Shown here: in pieces, positions 33,496 to 44,778 of the stretch
Position numbering within the stretch: the stretch's first letter is position 1
Layout of the letters: every line of letters starts with the position of its first letter
Assembly: GCF_025966695.1 (NCBI RefSeq)
Contig: NZ_JAOEIY010000004.1
Span: 191,706-255,705 of the forward strand
Direction: 5' to 3'
Source: Stutzerimonas sp. S1
GTDB taxonomy: Bacteria; Pseudomonadota; Gammaproteobacteria; Pseudomonadales; Pseudomonadaceae
DNA length: 64,000 nucleotides
The notes under the pieces: model-generated
The model's database searches: none
Seen by the model: only the letters and a program-made list of their open reading frames with translations
What the model was told of the DNA's origin: nothing
Made by a program: the position numbers and the translations under genes

Positions 33496-33530
33496 AAAAA
33501 GAAACCCGCGCCGTGGCGCGGGTTTCTTTT
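33496..33530. terminator. Bidirectional Rho-independent terminator
   Basis: A perfect 12-bp stem (GAAACCCGCGCC / GGCGCGGGTTTC) with AAAAA on the left and TTTTATT on the right, between fumC and the convergent thiolase gene. It can end transcripts from both sides. Confidence 0.9.
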
Positions 33531-33547
33531 ATTGATCGCCGTTCGGC

Positions 33548-34732
33548 TCAGCCCACCGCTTCGAACAGCCCGGAAGCGCCCATGCCGCCGCCGACGCACA
33601 TGGTCACCACGCCGTAACGCAGGTTGCGTCGCTGCAGTTCGCGGATCAGGTGGCCGGCGGTGCGTGAGCCGGTCATGCCGAACGGGTGGCCGATGGAAAT
33701 CGAACCGCCGTTGACGTTGAACTTCTCGTTGTCGATTTCCAGCTTGTCGCGGCAATACAGGCACTGCGAGGCGAAGGCTTCGTTGAGTTCCCAGAGGTCG
33801 ATATCGTCGATCTTCAGCCCCTTGGCCTTGAGCAGGCGCGGCACCGAGTACACCGGACCGATACCCATCTCCTCCGGCTCGCAGCCGGCGACGGTGAAAC
33901 CACGGAAGAACGCACGCGGCTTGAGGCCCAGCTCGATGGCCTTCTGCAGGCTCATCACCAGGGTCATCGAGGCACCATCGGAGAGCTGCGAGGCGTTGCC
34001 GGCGGTCACTGAACCATCGTCAGCGAATGCCGGCTTGAGCCCGGCCAGGCTCTCGTAGCTGGTATCCGGACGGTTGCAGTCGTCGCGATCGACCACGCCG
34101 TCGTGCTCGGTCCGCTCGCCGGTGGCCTTGTCCTCGGTGAAATAGCGCACCTGCATCGGCACAATCTCGTCGACGAACAGCCCCTCGGCCTGCGCCCGCG
34201 CGGTGCGCTGCTGGCTCTGCAGCGCGTAGCGGTCCTGCTGCTCGCGGGTGACGTTGTAGCGGCGGGCGACCAGTTCGGCGGTCTGCCCCATGCTGTGGTA
34301 GATGCCCGGTACCCGCTCCTGGATGATCGGGTTGTAGAGGTGGTCAGTGTTGCGGCTCTTGGCCGTGAGGGTGATCGACTCCACCCCGCCGGCGACGATC
34401 ACGTCGCTGCAGCCGGATGCGATCTGGTTGGCGGCGATGGCGATGGCCTGCAGGCCCGACGAGCAATAACGGTTGAGCGTCATGCCCGGGCAGTCGATGC
34501 CCAACCCCGACAGCACCGCGACATTGCGCCCGATGTTGTAGCCCTGCGCGCCCTCGTTGGAACCGGCGCCGACGATGCAGTCCTCGACCAGTCGCGGATC
34601 GAGGTCGTTGCGCGTCAGCAGCGCATCGACGCAATGGGCCGCCATGTCATCGGGACGGGTCATGTTGAATTTGCCGCGGAAGGACTTGGCCAGGCCGGTC
34701 CGCACGCTGTCGACGATTACCACTTCACGCAT
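33548..34732 (-). CDS. Acetyl-CoA acetyltransferase (thiolase)
   Basis: A 394-residue thiolase. The nucleophile is Cys90 in LNRYCSSGLQ, the catalytic histidine is in GHPFGMTGSR, and the C-terminal cysteine is in MCVGGGMG. It should condense or cleave acyl-CoA/acetoacetyl-CoA in the cytoplasm. Whether it favours acetoacetyl-CoA formation or beta-oxidation cannot be told from sequence alone; no fadB partner lies beside it. Upstream, the polyphosphate:AMP phosphotransferase gene is on the same strand 109 bases away. Confidence 0.92.
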   Translation of the reverse strand: MREVVIVDSVRTGLAKSFRGKFNMTRPDDMAAHCVDALLTRNDLDPRLVEDCIVGAGSNEGAQGYNIGRNVAVLSGLGIDCPGMTLNRYCSSGLQAIAIAANQIASGCSDVIVAGGVESITLTAKSRNTDHLYNPIIQERVPGIYHSMGQTAELVARRYNVTREQQDRYALQSQQRTARAQAEGLFVDEIVPMQVRYFTEDKATGERTEHDGVVDRDDCNRPDTSYESLAGLKPAFADDGSVTAGNASQLSDGASMTLVMSLQKAIELGLKPRAFFRGFTVAGCEPEEMGIGPVYSVPRLLKAKGLKIDDIDLWELNEAFASQCLYCRDKLEIDNEKFNVNGGSISIGHPFGMTGSRTAGHLIRELQRRNLRYGVVTMCVGGGMGASGLFEAVG

Positions 34733-34841
34733 GGCTCACCTCAGGATCTTGTTGTTGGCGATGTCCCGAGCATAGTGTCGCCGACGCGCCGCTGGCGACG
34801 ACCATTCAGCCCGCCTATGCACGGCCATCGTCCACCGCCGG

Positions 34842-36335
34842 CTACTTGGCGATGGCGGCCTCCAGCGCCTCGTTGAGCGTGCGCAGCACCTTGATGCGGG
34901 CGAAGCGCTTGTCGTTGGCCTCGACCAGCGTCCAGGGCGCGATCTCGGTGCTGGTGCGGTCGACCATGTCAGCCACGGCGCCGGCATAGGCGTCCCACTT
35001 CTCGCGGTTGCGCCAGTCTTCCTCGGTGATCTTGAAGCGCTTGAACGGCGTTTCTTCGCGCTCCTTGAAGCGCTCGAGCTGGGTGTCCTGGTCGATCGAC
35101 AGCCAGAACTTCACCAGCACCACGCCGGCATCCACCAACTGCTCCTCGAAGTCGTTGATCTCACTGTAGGCGCGCAACCACTCGTCCGGTGTACAGAAGC
35201 CTTCGACGCGCTCGACCAGCACGCGGCCGTACCAGGAGCGGTCGAAGATGGTGAACTTGCCGCGCTCCGGCACATTGCGCCAGAAGCGCCACAGCCAGGG
35301 CTGGGCGCGTTCGTCCTCGCTCGGCGCGGCGATCTGCACGGTGCGGTACAGGCGCGGATCGAGCGCCCCGGTGACCCGGCGAATGGTGCTGCCCTTGCCT
35401 GCCGCATCGTGGCCCTCGAACAGCGCCAGCACGCCGCGCTTGCGTATCCGCCGATCGCGCAGCAGCCGCGACAGGCGTGCCTGCTCCTCGGCCAACTGAA
35501 CCTGATAGCTGTCCTTGTAGAGCTTCTGGCTGAGGTCGAGGCTGTCGAGCAGCGTCAGGCGGTCGAGGTCCAGCGCGAGCGGCGCCGAATGAGGGTGCGA
35601 GATGCCGTTCACCGGCTGTTCCGCCGCGGCCAGCGCGGCCTGCAATCCCTCGAGCAGCAGGCGACCGACTGCCAGGCTGCGGTAGCGTTCGTCGACGCCC
35701 TCGATCACGTACCAGGGCGCGAAGTCACGGCTGCTACGGCGCAGCACCTGCTCGCCGTAGCGCACGAACTTGTCGTAGGTCTTCGATTGCTGCCAGTCCA
35801 GCGGGCTGATGCGCCAGCTGTGCAGCGGGTCGTCCTTGAGCGAATCCAGTCGCGCCTTCATCTGCGCCTTGGACAGGTGGAACCAGAACTTGAAGATCAG
35901 CGTGCCTTCGTCGCAGAGCAGGCGCTCCAGCCGTTGCGCGCGGGCGATGGCCAGCTCCAGCTCGGCCTTGTCGATGCGCCCGTGCACGCGATCTTCGAGC
36001 ATCTTGCTGTACCAGTCGCCGAAGAAGATGCCGGTGCGCCCCTTCGGCGGCAGACGCCGCCAGTAACGCCAGGCTGGCGGATGCGACAGCTCCTCGTCGC
36101 TCGGCACCTCAAAGCTTTCGACGGTGATCAGCCGCGGGTCCATCCACTCATTGAGCAGCTTGACCGTCTCGCCCTTGCCGGCGCCCTCGATGCCGTTGAT
36201 CAGGATCAGCACCGGAAAGCGCGCCTGTTCCCGCAGCCGGTACTGCGCCTGCAACAGCGCTTCGCGCAGTGTCGGCACCTCGGCGTCGTAGGTGGCCTTG
36301 TCTACCGCGTGGCCAATCTCGGCGGATTCGAACAT
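34842..36335 (-). CDS. pap: Polyphosphate:AMP phosphotransferase (tandem PPK2 domains)
   Basis: A 497-residue class II PPK2 enzyme making ADP from AMP and polyphosphate. Two PPK2 domains are visible, each with a Walker A-type loop: INGIEGAGKGET (48-57) in the first and FEGHDAAGKGST in the second, and each with a catalytic Asp/Arg lid region (GIFFGDWYSKM and IFDRSWYGRVLVER). The start at 36335 has GGGAG upstream; the seven-codon longer frame is less likely. The two-domain layout is the one known from Acinetobacter and Pseudomonas Pap. Confidence 0.95.
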   Translation of the reverse strand: MFESAEIGHAVDKATYDAEVPTLREALLQAQYRLREQARFPVLILINGIEGAGKGETVKLLNEWMDPRLITVESFEVPSDEELSHPPAWRYWRRLPPKGRTGIFFGDWYSKMLEDRVHGRIDKAELELAIARAQRLERLLCDEGTLIFKFWFHLSKAQMKARLDSLKDDPLHSWRISPLDWQQSKTYDKFVRYGEQVLRRSSRDFAPWYVIEGVDERYRSLAVGRLLLEGLQAALAAAEQPVNGISHPHSAPLALDLDRLTLLDSLDLSQKLYKDSYQVQLAEEQARLSRLLRDRRIRKRGVLALFEGHDAAGKGSTIRRVTGALDPRLYRTVQIAAPSEDERAQPWLWRFWRNVPERGKFTIFDRSWYGRVLVERVEGFCTPDEWLRAYSEINDFEEQLVDAGVVLVKFWLSIDQDTQLERFKEREETPFKRFKITEEDWRNREKWDAYAGAVADMVDRTSTEIAPWTLVEANDKRFARIKVLRTLNEALEAAIAK

Positions 36336-36458
36336 CGGTTTCTCCCTGTCTGGCAATGTCGCTCACCCTAGCAGGCCGGTGGCCGCGCGTGCGAGCGCCG
36401 CCGCGACGCATGAAAGGCGAGCGCAGACGCACTGCGCAACACGCCCGCTTGAGGCAGA

Positions 36459-37181
36459 ATGCGCCGCATGACCACGCTGCCACCCCTGCCCCGCTGCTGC
36501 ACTGGCTTGAACGACCACTGGCCGTTGCCACGCGCACTGCCGGGCGTACGCCTGCTGAGTACGCGCTTCGATCCGGCGTTGCTCGATGCCGAGGATTTCC
36601 CGCGCTGGGGCATCCCGCTGCCCAATGGCGTCAGCAAGCGCCAGGCGGAATTTCTCGCCGGCCGGCTGTGCGCGCGCCAAGCGCTGCAAGGGTTGACCGG
36701 AGTGCCCTCGGTGCCGAGCGTGGCGCCGGATCGCTCCCCTTGCTGGCCCGCCGGTGTGGTCGGTTCGATCACTCACGGGGCCGGTTGGGCCGGTGTGGTG
36801 GTTGCCCGACGCAACGACTGGCTCGGCCTTGGCCTGGATATCGAGAAGCGCCTGCCGACCGAGCGGGCCGACCGGCTGGTCGGCGAGATTCTTACCGCCA
36901 ACGAGCTGCTCGGTTACGCCGATCTGTCTGCGGCGCGACGCGCGCAACGGGTGACGCTGACCTTCTCGCTCAAGGAAAGCCTGTTCAAGGCGCTCTACCC
37001 GCTGGTGAACCAGCGCTTCTACTTTCAGGATGCCGAGCTGCTGGCGTTCGACGACAGCGGCTACGCGCGCCTGCGTCTGCTCACCGACCTTTCCGCGCAA
37101 TGGCGGCGTGGCGTGGAGCTGGAAGGTCAGTTCTGCGAGTTCGATGGCTATCTGCTGAGCCTGGTGAGCGTGCCCCTCTGA
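36459..37181 (+). CDS. 4'-phosphopantetheinyl transferase (EntD/PcpS-like)
   Basis: A 240-residue Sfp-type transferase that attaches phosphopantetheine to acyl- or peptidyl-carrier proteins. The magnesium-binding motif GLGLDIEKR and the catalytic FSLKESLFKALYP are present, together with the GSITHGAGWAG segment. In Pseudomonas one such enzyme serves both fatty acid synthase and siderophore synthesis. Two starts are possible: ATG 36459 (used, GAGG four bases upstream) or ATG 36468. It is divergent from pap and convergent with the sensor kinase gene, 9 bases apart. Confidence 0.92.
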   Translation: MRRMTTLPPLPRCCTGLNDHWPLPRALPGVRLLSTRFDPALLDAEDFPRWGIPLPNGVSKRQAEFLAGRLCARQALQGLTGVPSVPSVAPDRSPCWPAGVVGSITHGAGWAGVVVARRNDWLGLGLDIEKRLPTERADRLVGEILTANELLGYADLSAARRAQRVTLTFSLKESLFKALYPLVNQRFYFQDAELLAFDDSGYARLRLLTDLSAQWRRGVELEGQFCEFDGYLLSLVSVPL

Positions 37182-37190
37182 GGCATGCCC

Positions 37191-38807
37191 TCAACCCTCG
37201 TTCACCACCTGCGCACGGCGACGCGGCCAGCGCAGGCTGAAACAGGCCCCGCCCAGCTCGCTACGACCAACCTGCGAGCGGCCCGCATGCCAGTAGATGA
37301 TTCGCCGCACGATGGAAAGCCCCAGCCCATGCCCGCCGGATGCCCGCGTGCGGCTGTCATCGAGACGCAGGAACGGGGTAAATACGCGCTCCCAGTCCGC
37401 CTCCGGCACCCCGGGGCCGTCATCCTCGACGCGCAGCCAGACCTGCTCGCCGTCGATGGCATAGCTGACCTGCACCTGCGTCTGGGCGTGGCGGGTGGCA
37501 TTGGTGATCAGGTTGCTCAGCGCACGCCGCAGATAATGCGGTTCGGCATCGGCCCAGCTGCTGCCGTCGGCCGCCGGCACGCAGTGGCCGCGTTCGACCC
37601 GGATCGCCGGACGCAGCGGTGCCAGCTCGCCAATCACCTGATCCACCAGTGCGGCCAGATCTACCGGGGTGAACTTGAGGGCTGGCAGGCCCTGCTCGAG
37701 GCGCGTATAGACCAGCATCTCGTCCACCAGACGGTCCAGATCGTCGATGTCGGCGTCCATCCCGGCCAGGTATTTGCGCCGCGCCTCGTCGCTCTGCGCG
37801 TCGGCACTCATCTCCAGGCCGAAACGCAGGCGCGCGACCGGCGTACGCAGTTCGTGAGCGACCGCACTGACCATCTCGCGCTGCACCGCCAACAGCCGCT
37901 GCAAGTGCTTGGCCATGCCGTTGAACGCTGTTGCCAGACGGCCGACCGAGTCGCTGCCGGCATCCGGCACCCGCGCTGCGAGGTTACCGCCGGCGATGCG
38001 CGTGGCGGCGGCCTCGAGCACGCTCAGGCGCTGCTCGAGCTGGCGCACCAGCAGATAGACGGTCAGACCGATCAGCGACAGCCCGAGCAGGCCGATCAAC
38101 AGCAATAGATGCGGCGGATAGGCATCCATCGGGTACAGCGGACCGAGCTGCATGATCCACGACGTGCCGGCAATCGCGGCGAACACCCGCACGCCATCGC
38201 CGCCCTTGTTCAGCGCCATCACCGTGTCGCCCTCGTCGAGGCGACGGCGCTGGTCGTCGTCGAGGCTGGCGCTGTCGCGCGTCAGCAGTTGCAGCGGATA
38301 GCCGAAGCCGCGTGCCTGCTTGAGCTCCGCCAGCCGCTGCGGCTGTTCGGTTTCCGGATAGCGGATCAACTCGTCGATCAGTAGATAGATGGTCGCCCGC
38401 GCCAGCTGTTCGCTGACCTGCTCCACTTCGCCGGTCAGCACCAGCCCGTCGCGAGCGCTGACCAGGCTGAACACAGTGGTGCTCTGCGGACGAATCTGCT
38501 CGACCAGCACCTGGCCGCGCAGCAGACGGGCCTCCAGGCGATCCTCCAGACTGACGTCATCCAGCGTGCGCACCCGCAACGGAATCCCCAGCAGACGCCC
38601 CCACAGGTTGGCCGCCTGGCGCCGCTCGACCGGCGTCATGCTGCTCATGTTGTGTGCCATCAGGCGGAAGGTGCCGGCGGCCAGGCGCTCGCGGTGGTCG
38701 TCCGCACGAAACTGATTGAGCAGCTGCAGACCGCCGGCGCCGAGCAGCGCCACCAGCACCAGCACCGCCAGCATGCCGCCGTAGATGCGCAGGAAGATCG
38801 AATTCAT
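37191..38807 (-). CDS. Sensor histidine kinase (RstB-like)
   Basis: A 538-residue inner-membrane kinase. TM1 is about 8-30, a periplasmic sensor region of 200 residues follows, TM2 is near 235-255, then HAMP, a dimerisation domain with the phospho-accepting histidine in AVAHELRTPVARLRF, and an ATPase with N, G1 and G2 boxes (LSNLITNATRHAQ, EDDGPGVP, GHGLGLSIVRR). The periplasmic part has no recognised ligand site. It follows the response regulator by 11 bases on the same strand and is divergent with it from nrdA, the arrangement seen in P. aeruginosa. Confidence 0.92.
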   Translation of the reverse strand: MNSIFLRIYGGMLAVLVLVALLGAGGLQLLNQFRADDHRERLAAGTFRLMAHNMSSMTPVERRQAANLWGRLLGIPLRVRTLDDVSLEDRLEARLLRGQVLVEQIRPQSTTVFSLVSARDGLVLTGEVEQVSEQLARATIYLLIDELIRYPETEQPQRLAELKQARGFGYPLQLLTRDSASLDDDQRRRLDEGDTVMALNKGGDGVRVFAAIAGTSWIMQLGPLYPMDAYPPHLLLLIGLLGLSLIGLTVYLLVRQLEQRLSVLEAAATRIAGGNLAARVPDAGSDSVGRLATAFNGMAKHLQRLLAVQREMVSAVAHELRTPVARLRFGLEMSADAQSDEARRKYLAGMDADIDDLDRLVDEMLVYTRLEQGLPALKFTPVDLAALVDQVIGELAPLRPAIRVERGHCVPAADGSSWADAEPHYLRRALSNLITNATRHAQTQVQVSYAIDGEQVWLRVEDDGPGVPEADWERVFTPFLRLDDSRTRASGGHGLGLSIVRRIIYWHAGRSQVGRSELGGACFSLRWPRRRAQVVNEG

Positions 38808-38818
38808 CGGGCGTCCGG

Positions 38819-39541
38819 TTAGACCAGCGCTTCGGCGGCTTCGGAAACGAACAGATAGCCCTTGCCGCGAACCGTCTTGATCAGCCGCGGATGCTCCGGA
38901 TCGTCACCAATCTTCGGTCGGATGCGCGAGATGCGCACATCGATGGAGCGGTCCTGGCCGTCGTACTCGATGCCGCGCAGCTGCGAAAAGATTTCCTCGC
39001 GGGAAAGGATGCGCCCCGCGTTGACGCTCAGCAGCCAGAGCAGATCGAATTCGGCGCCGGTCAGTTCGATACCCTTGCCGCGCAACCACGCCTCGCGCAG
39101 CGCGCTGTCGATCACCAGCGGGCCGAACTGCAGACGCTTGACGTCCGTCACCGGCGCCTCGTTGCCTTCGCGGCGCCGCAGCAGTGCGCGGATACGCGCC
39201 AGCAAGAGGCGTGGACGCACCGGTTTGCAGACGTAGTCGTCGGCGCCGGTTTCCAGGCCCAGCACCTGATCGAGATCGTCGGCGCGGGCGGTGAGCATCA
39301 GAATCGGCCCGTCATAGCGATCGCGTACCTGGCGGCAGATGGACAAGCCATCTTCGCCCGGCAGCATCAGATCGAGCACCACCAGGTCGGGGCGCTCGCT
39401 GACGATGCGCTCGACCGCACGAGCACCGTCGGCCTCGATGGCCACGTCGAATGCGCCGGCACCCTGCAGATATTCCTGGGTCAGCTCCGCCAGCCGCCGA
39501 TCATCCTCGACGATGAGGATCCGCCACGCTTCTTGCTCCAT
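38819..39541 (-). CDS. OmpR-family response regulator (RstA-like)
   Basis: A 240-residue two-domain regulator: receiver with VEDD (11-14), phospho-accepting Asp57 in VVLDLMLPGEDG and the Lys of CKPVRP, then an OmpR-type winged helix ending RTVRGKGYLFV. Start 39541 is set by GGAGG six bases upstream; the 46-codon longer frame has no family similarity. Its -10 (TACAAT at 39586-39591 on the minus strand) stands 45 bases before the start. An NrdR box lies 97 bases upstream, shared with the nrdA region. Confidence 0.93.
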   Translation of the reverse strand: MEQEAWRILIVEDDRRLAELTQEYLQGAGAFDVAIEADGARAVERIVSERPDLVVLDLMLPGEDGLSICRQVRDRYDGPILMLTARADDLDQVLGLETGADDYVCKPVRPRLLLARIRALLRRREGNEAPVTDVKRLQFGPLVIDSALREAWLRGKGIELTGAEFDLLWLLSVNAGRILSREEIFSQLRGIEYDGQDRSIDVRISRIRPKIGDDPEHPRLIKTVRGKGYLFVSEAAEALV

Positions 39542-39637
39542 CCATGCCTCCGACCAACACCGCCAGACCGAAACAAACGCGCGGCATTGTACCCAACGCC
39601 CGCCCGTCCAGAAGCCTACAAAATGAGCTTGCAACAA

Positions 39638-39653
39638 ACACAACATATAGTGT
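39638..39653. promoter_or_regulatory. NrdR box 1 (between the response regulator and nrdA)
   Basis: ACACAACATATAGTGT matches the NrdR consensus (ACACwAtATAtwGTGT) closely. It is about 47 bases upstream of the -10 of the response-regulator gene and 413 bases from box 2 near the nrdA promoter. It could serve the regulator gene or act at a distance with box 2. Confidence 0.75.
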
Positions 39654-39782
39654 TGGCCGCCGGCATCAGCCAGCGCCATCGGCAGCAGAAAAAATCGGGT
39701 ATTTCGTCGCCCGCCGGGCAGCCCTCGACGGCACGCGGGCTACGCTGGCGACTGCACTTTTCACCCACAAAGCACCCACATC

Positions 39783-39791
39783 TTATCCACA
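39783..39791 (+). promoter_or_regulatory. Consensus DnaA box
   Basis: TTATCCACA is a perfect DnaA box. It is about 275 bases upstream of the nrdA -35. In E. coli DnaA boxes upstream of nrdAB couple dNTP supply to replication initiation, so this site may do the same here. No second box nearby was found, so it is not an origin. Confidence 0.5.
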
Positions 39792-39857
39792 GCTTGTTCA
39801 GGGACGGTGCCTTGCAATGGGCCCGGGCCGGCATTATGGTGTCGCCCGCTGCAGCGC

Positions 39858-39878
39858 AGACCCTACATCTTGGGGTCT
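39858..39878. promoter_or_regulatory. Palindrome AGACCC-N9-GGGTCT upstream of nrdA
   Basis: A perfect 6-bp dyad with a nine-base centre (TACATCTTG) about 200 bases ahead of the nrdA promoter. Its symmetry and place suggest a protein-binding site or a short stem, but no known factor was recognised. Confidence 0.4.
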
Positions 39879-40050
39879 CAGCCAATGACAGACACAAACC
39901 GCGTGAAAGCGGTGTTGGCAAGTGGTTCGCTCGTCCGAACGCTCGAAATAACGGTTTCAGGCTGATGGGCGAGCCCACACACCGCCAGGAAAATGACCCT
40001 GGCGCGTCGTCGCCGACAACTTCCAGGCTAGTGCCAGACAAATCAACAGA

Positions 40051-40093
40051 ACACTACATATTGTGTTGACAGTGTTTTTCACGAAGCTATTCT
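40051..40093 (+). promoter_or_regulatory. nrdA promoter with overlapping NrdR box 2
   Basis: TTGACA (40066-40071) and TATTCT (40088-40093), 16 bases apart, form a strong sigma-70 promoter. The NrdR box ACACTACATATTGTGT (40051-40066) touches the -35, so bound NrdR would block RNA polymerase when dNTP supply is high. Predicted start near 40100, leaving a leader of about 135 bases to the nrdA ATG. Confidence 0.8.
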
Positions 40094-40234
40094 TCCGTCA
40101 CTCGAACGCCCTTGACCGGAATCATTGCCATCGATGAACCGGCCCCCGGCACGACACATGCAGACGAACCTTGCGGGCGCAGTAAGCCCGAAACCAGAAC
40201 GAATACCGCGACCAAAAGAGAATCCGGAGCCCCC

Positions 40235-43102
<2,868 letters not shown>

Positions 43103-43143
43103 CAAAAAGGAGGCGGACGCATCTGGACGGCGATCGCCGCGTT

Positions 43144-43204
43144 GCCTGCTGAGCCGGACCCCATCACGTACAGCTGTACGCTCAGGGATTCCGACTCGAC
43201 AGGC
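43144..43204. repeat. 61-bp imperfect palindrome between nrdA and nrdB
   Basis: The outer arms GCCTG / CAGGC, middle arms GAGCCGGA / TTCCGACTC and a central perfect dyad CGTACAGCTGTACG (43167-43180) would fold into a long hairpin. It resembles an interspersed hairpin seen between other Pseudomonas genes (recalled, not checked). It could stabilise or attenuate the nrdAB message. Confidence 0.65.
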
Positions 43205-43262
43205 GCCTTGCGCTCACTCGCCCAGCTCCGCCCTTACACCGAGTGGGAGTTGTGGGCTGATT

Positions 43263-43293
43263 CGTAGGGTGGATGTCGCTTTCCACATCCACC
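43263..43293. repeat. REP palindrome between nrdA and nrdB
   Basis: CGTAGGGTGGATGTCG...CACATCCACC is a member of the RAYT-associated family, with both GGTGGAT arms and a short centre. It is a solitary element. Confidence 0.8.
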
Positions 43294-43411
43294 GTTGCCC
43301 CACTCGATGGCCCGCAACACCAAACCAGATTTCGCGCTTTTGCGTGCACAAGCAAAAGCCCCCATACATCCGACCGGCCAAGCCCCGGTCCCCCATCAGG
43401 AGCAATCGCAC

Positions 43412-44659
43412 ATGCTGAGCTGGGACGAATTCGACGAAGAAGAAACCACCACCGCCGCGCCGGCCACCGCTGCCGCACAGCCGGCAAGCCAGACCGCCGC
43501 CAAGCTGGACAACGAGGCCGCCGGCTCCGTGGAAGAAGCCCGCGCCGTTGCCGCTGACGATTCCGACGCCATCGCCCGCGCCAAGCGCGCGCTGGACGAA
43601 CTGGACGTCCGCGAAGGCCTCAATGAACTGGAAGGCGAAGCGGCCCGCGTACGCGTCGACGAGAAGCGCATGATCAACGCCCGCGCCGACCTCAACCAGC
43701 TCGTACCCTTCAAGTACGACTGGGCCTGGCAGAAGTATCTGGATGGTTGCGCCAACCACTGGATGCCGCAGGAAGTGAACATGAACGCCGACATTGCCCT
43801 GTGGAAGAGCAAGGACGGCCTCAGCGAAGACGAGCGCCGCATCGTCAAGCGCAACCTCGGCTTCTTCTCCACCGCCGACAGCCTGGTCGCCAACAACCTC
43901 GTGCTGGCCACCTACCGCCTGATCACCAACCCCGAGTGCCGCCAGTACATCCTGCGCCAGGCCTTCGAAGAGGCGATCCACACCCACGCCTACCAGTACT
44001 GCATCGAGTCGCTGGGCATGGATGAAGGCGAGATCTTCAACATGTACCACGAGATCCCGAGCGTCGCGAAAAAGGCCAGCTGGGGCCTCAAATACACCCG
44101 CTCCATCTCCGACCCGACCTTCCAGACCGGCACCCCGGAGACCGACAAGCAGTTCCTGCGCAACCTCATCGCCTACTACTGCGTACTCGAAGGCATCTTC
44201 TTCTACTGCGGCTTCACCCAGATCCTCTCCATGGGCCGCCGCAACAAGATGACCGGCACCGCCGAGCAGTTCCAGTACATCCTGCGCGACGAGTCCATGC
44301 ACCTGAACTTCGGCATCGACATGATCAACCAGATCAAGATCGAGAACCCGCACCTGTGGGACGCCGAGATGAAGGACGAAGCGACCCAGATGATCCTCCA
44401 GGGCACCCAACTGGAAATCGAATACGCCCGCGACACCATGCCCCGCGGCGTCCTCGGCATGAACGCCGCGATGATGGAGGACTACCTCAAATTCATCGCC
44501 AACCGCCGTCTGACGCAGATTGGTTTGAAGGAAGAGTATCCGGGCACCACCAACCCGTTCCCATGGATGAGCGAGATCATGGACCTCAAGAAGGAGAAGA
44601 ACTTCTTTGAGACGCGGGTTATTGAGTATCAGACTGGTGGGGCGTTGAGTTGGGATTGA
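43412..44659 (+). CDS. nrdB: Class Ia ribonucleotide reductase, beta subunit
   Basis: A 415-residue radical-generating subunit. A long acidic Ala-rich N-terminus (1-75) precedes the ferritin-like core. The diiron ligands are in [14 protein letters not shown] (Glu, His and the radical Tyr), LEGIFFYCG and [10 protein letters not shown]. The C-terminal TGGALSWD is the tail that docks on NrdA. Start 43412 follows AGGAG; the longer frame reads through the REP. It is followed by a terminator. Confidence 0.96.
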   Translation: MLSWDEFDEEETTTAAPATAAAQPASQTAAKLDNEAAGSVEEARAVAADDSDAIARAKRALDELDVREGLNELEGEAARVRVDEKRMINARADLNQLVPFKYDWAWQKYLDGCANHWMPQEVNMNADIALWKSKDGLSEDERRIVKRNLGFFSTADSLVANNLVLATYRLITNPECRQYILRQAFEEAIHTHAYQYCIESLGMDEGEIFNMYHEIPSVAKKASWGLKYTRSISDPTFQTGTPETDKQFLRNLIAYYCVLEGIFFYCGFTQILSMGRRNKMTGTAEQFQYILRDESMHLNFGIDMINQIKIENPHLWDAEMKDEATQMILQGTQLEIEYARDTMPRGVLGMNAAMMEDYLKFIANRRLTQIGLKEEYPGTTNPFPWMSEIMDLKKEKNFFETRVIEYQTGGALSWD

Positions 44660-44730
44660 GCTTAGGCCAACACTAATAGGAAACACACAGAATCGCTTAT
44701 CTGAATATAAAACCGGATAGCGAGACAAAT

Positions 44731-44757
44731 AAAGCCCCGTCTAGCGCGGGGCTTTTA
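44731..44757 (+). terminator. Rho-independent terminator of nrdB
   Basis: A perfect 9-bp stem (AAAGCCCCG / CGGGGCTTT) with a seven-base loop, then TTTATT. It marks the end of the nrdAB unit and the border of the accessory patch. Confidence 0.85.
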
Positions 44758-44778
44758 TTAACACAACCTGAAAGCCTC

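Larger units (their letters stand above)
43103..43411. other. nrdA-nrdB intergenic region with two repeat types
   Basis: A 309-base gap. It has a 61-bp imperfect palindrome (43144-43204), a REP palindrome (43263-43293) and the nrdB ribosome site (AGGAG at 43399-43403). No gene, promoter or T-run terminator was recognised. The gap is wide for two subunits that must be made in balance. Confidence 0.7.

Noticed and set aside
39783-39791. DnaA box as part of a replication origin
   Set aside because: A single box with no DnaA-box cluster and no dnaA, gidA or rpmH neighbours; better explained as nrdA control.
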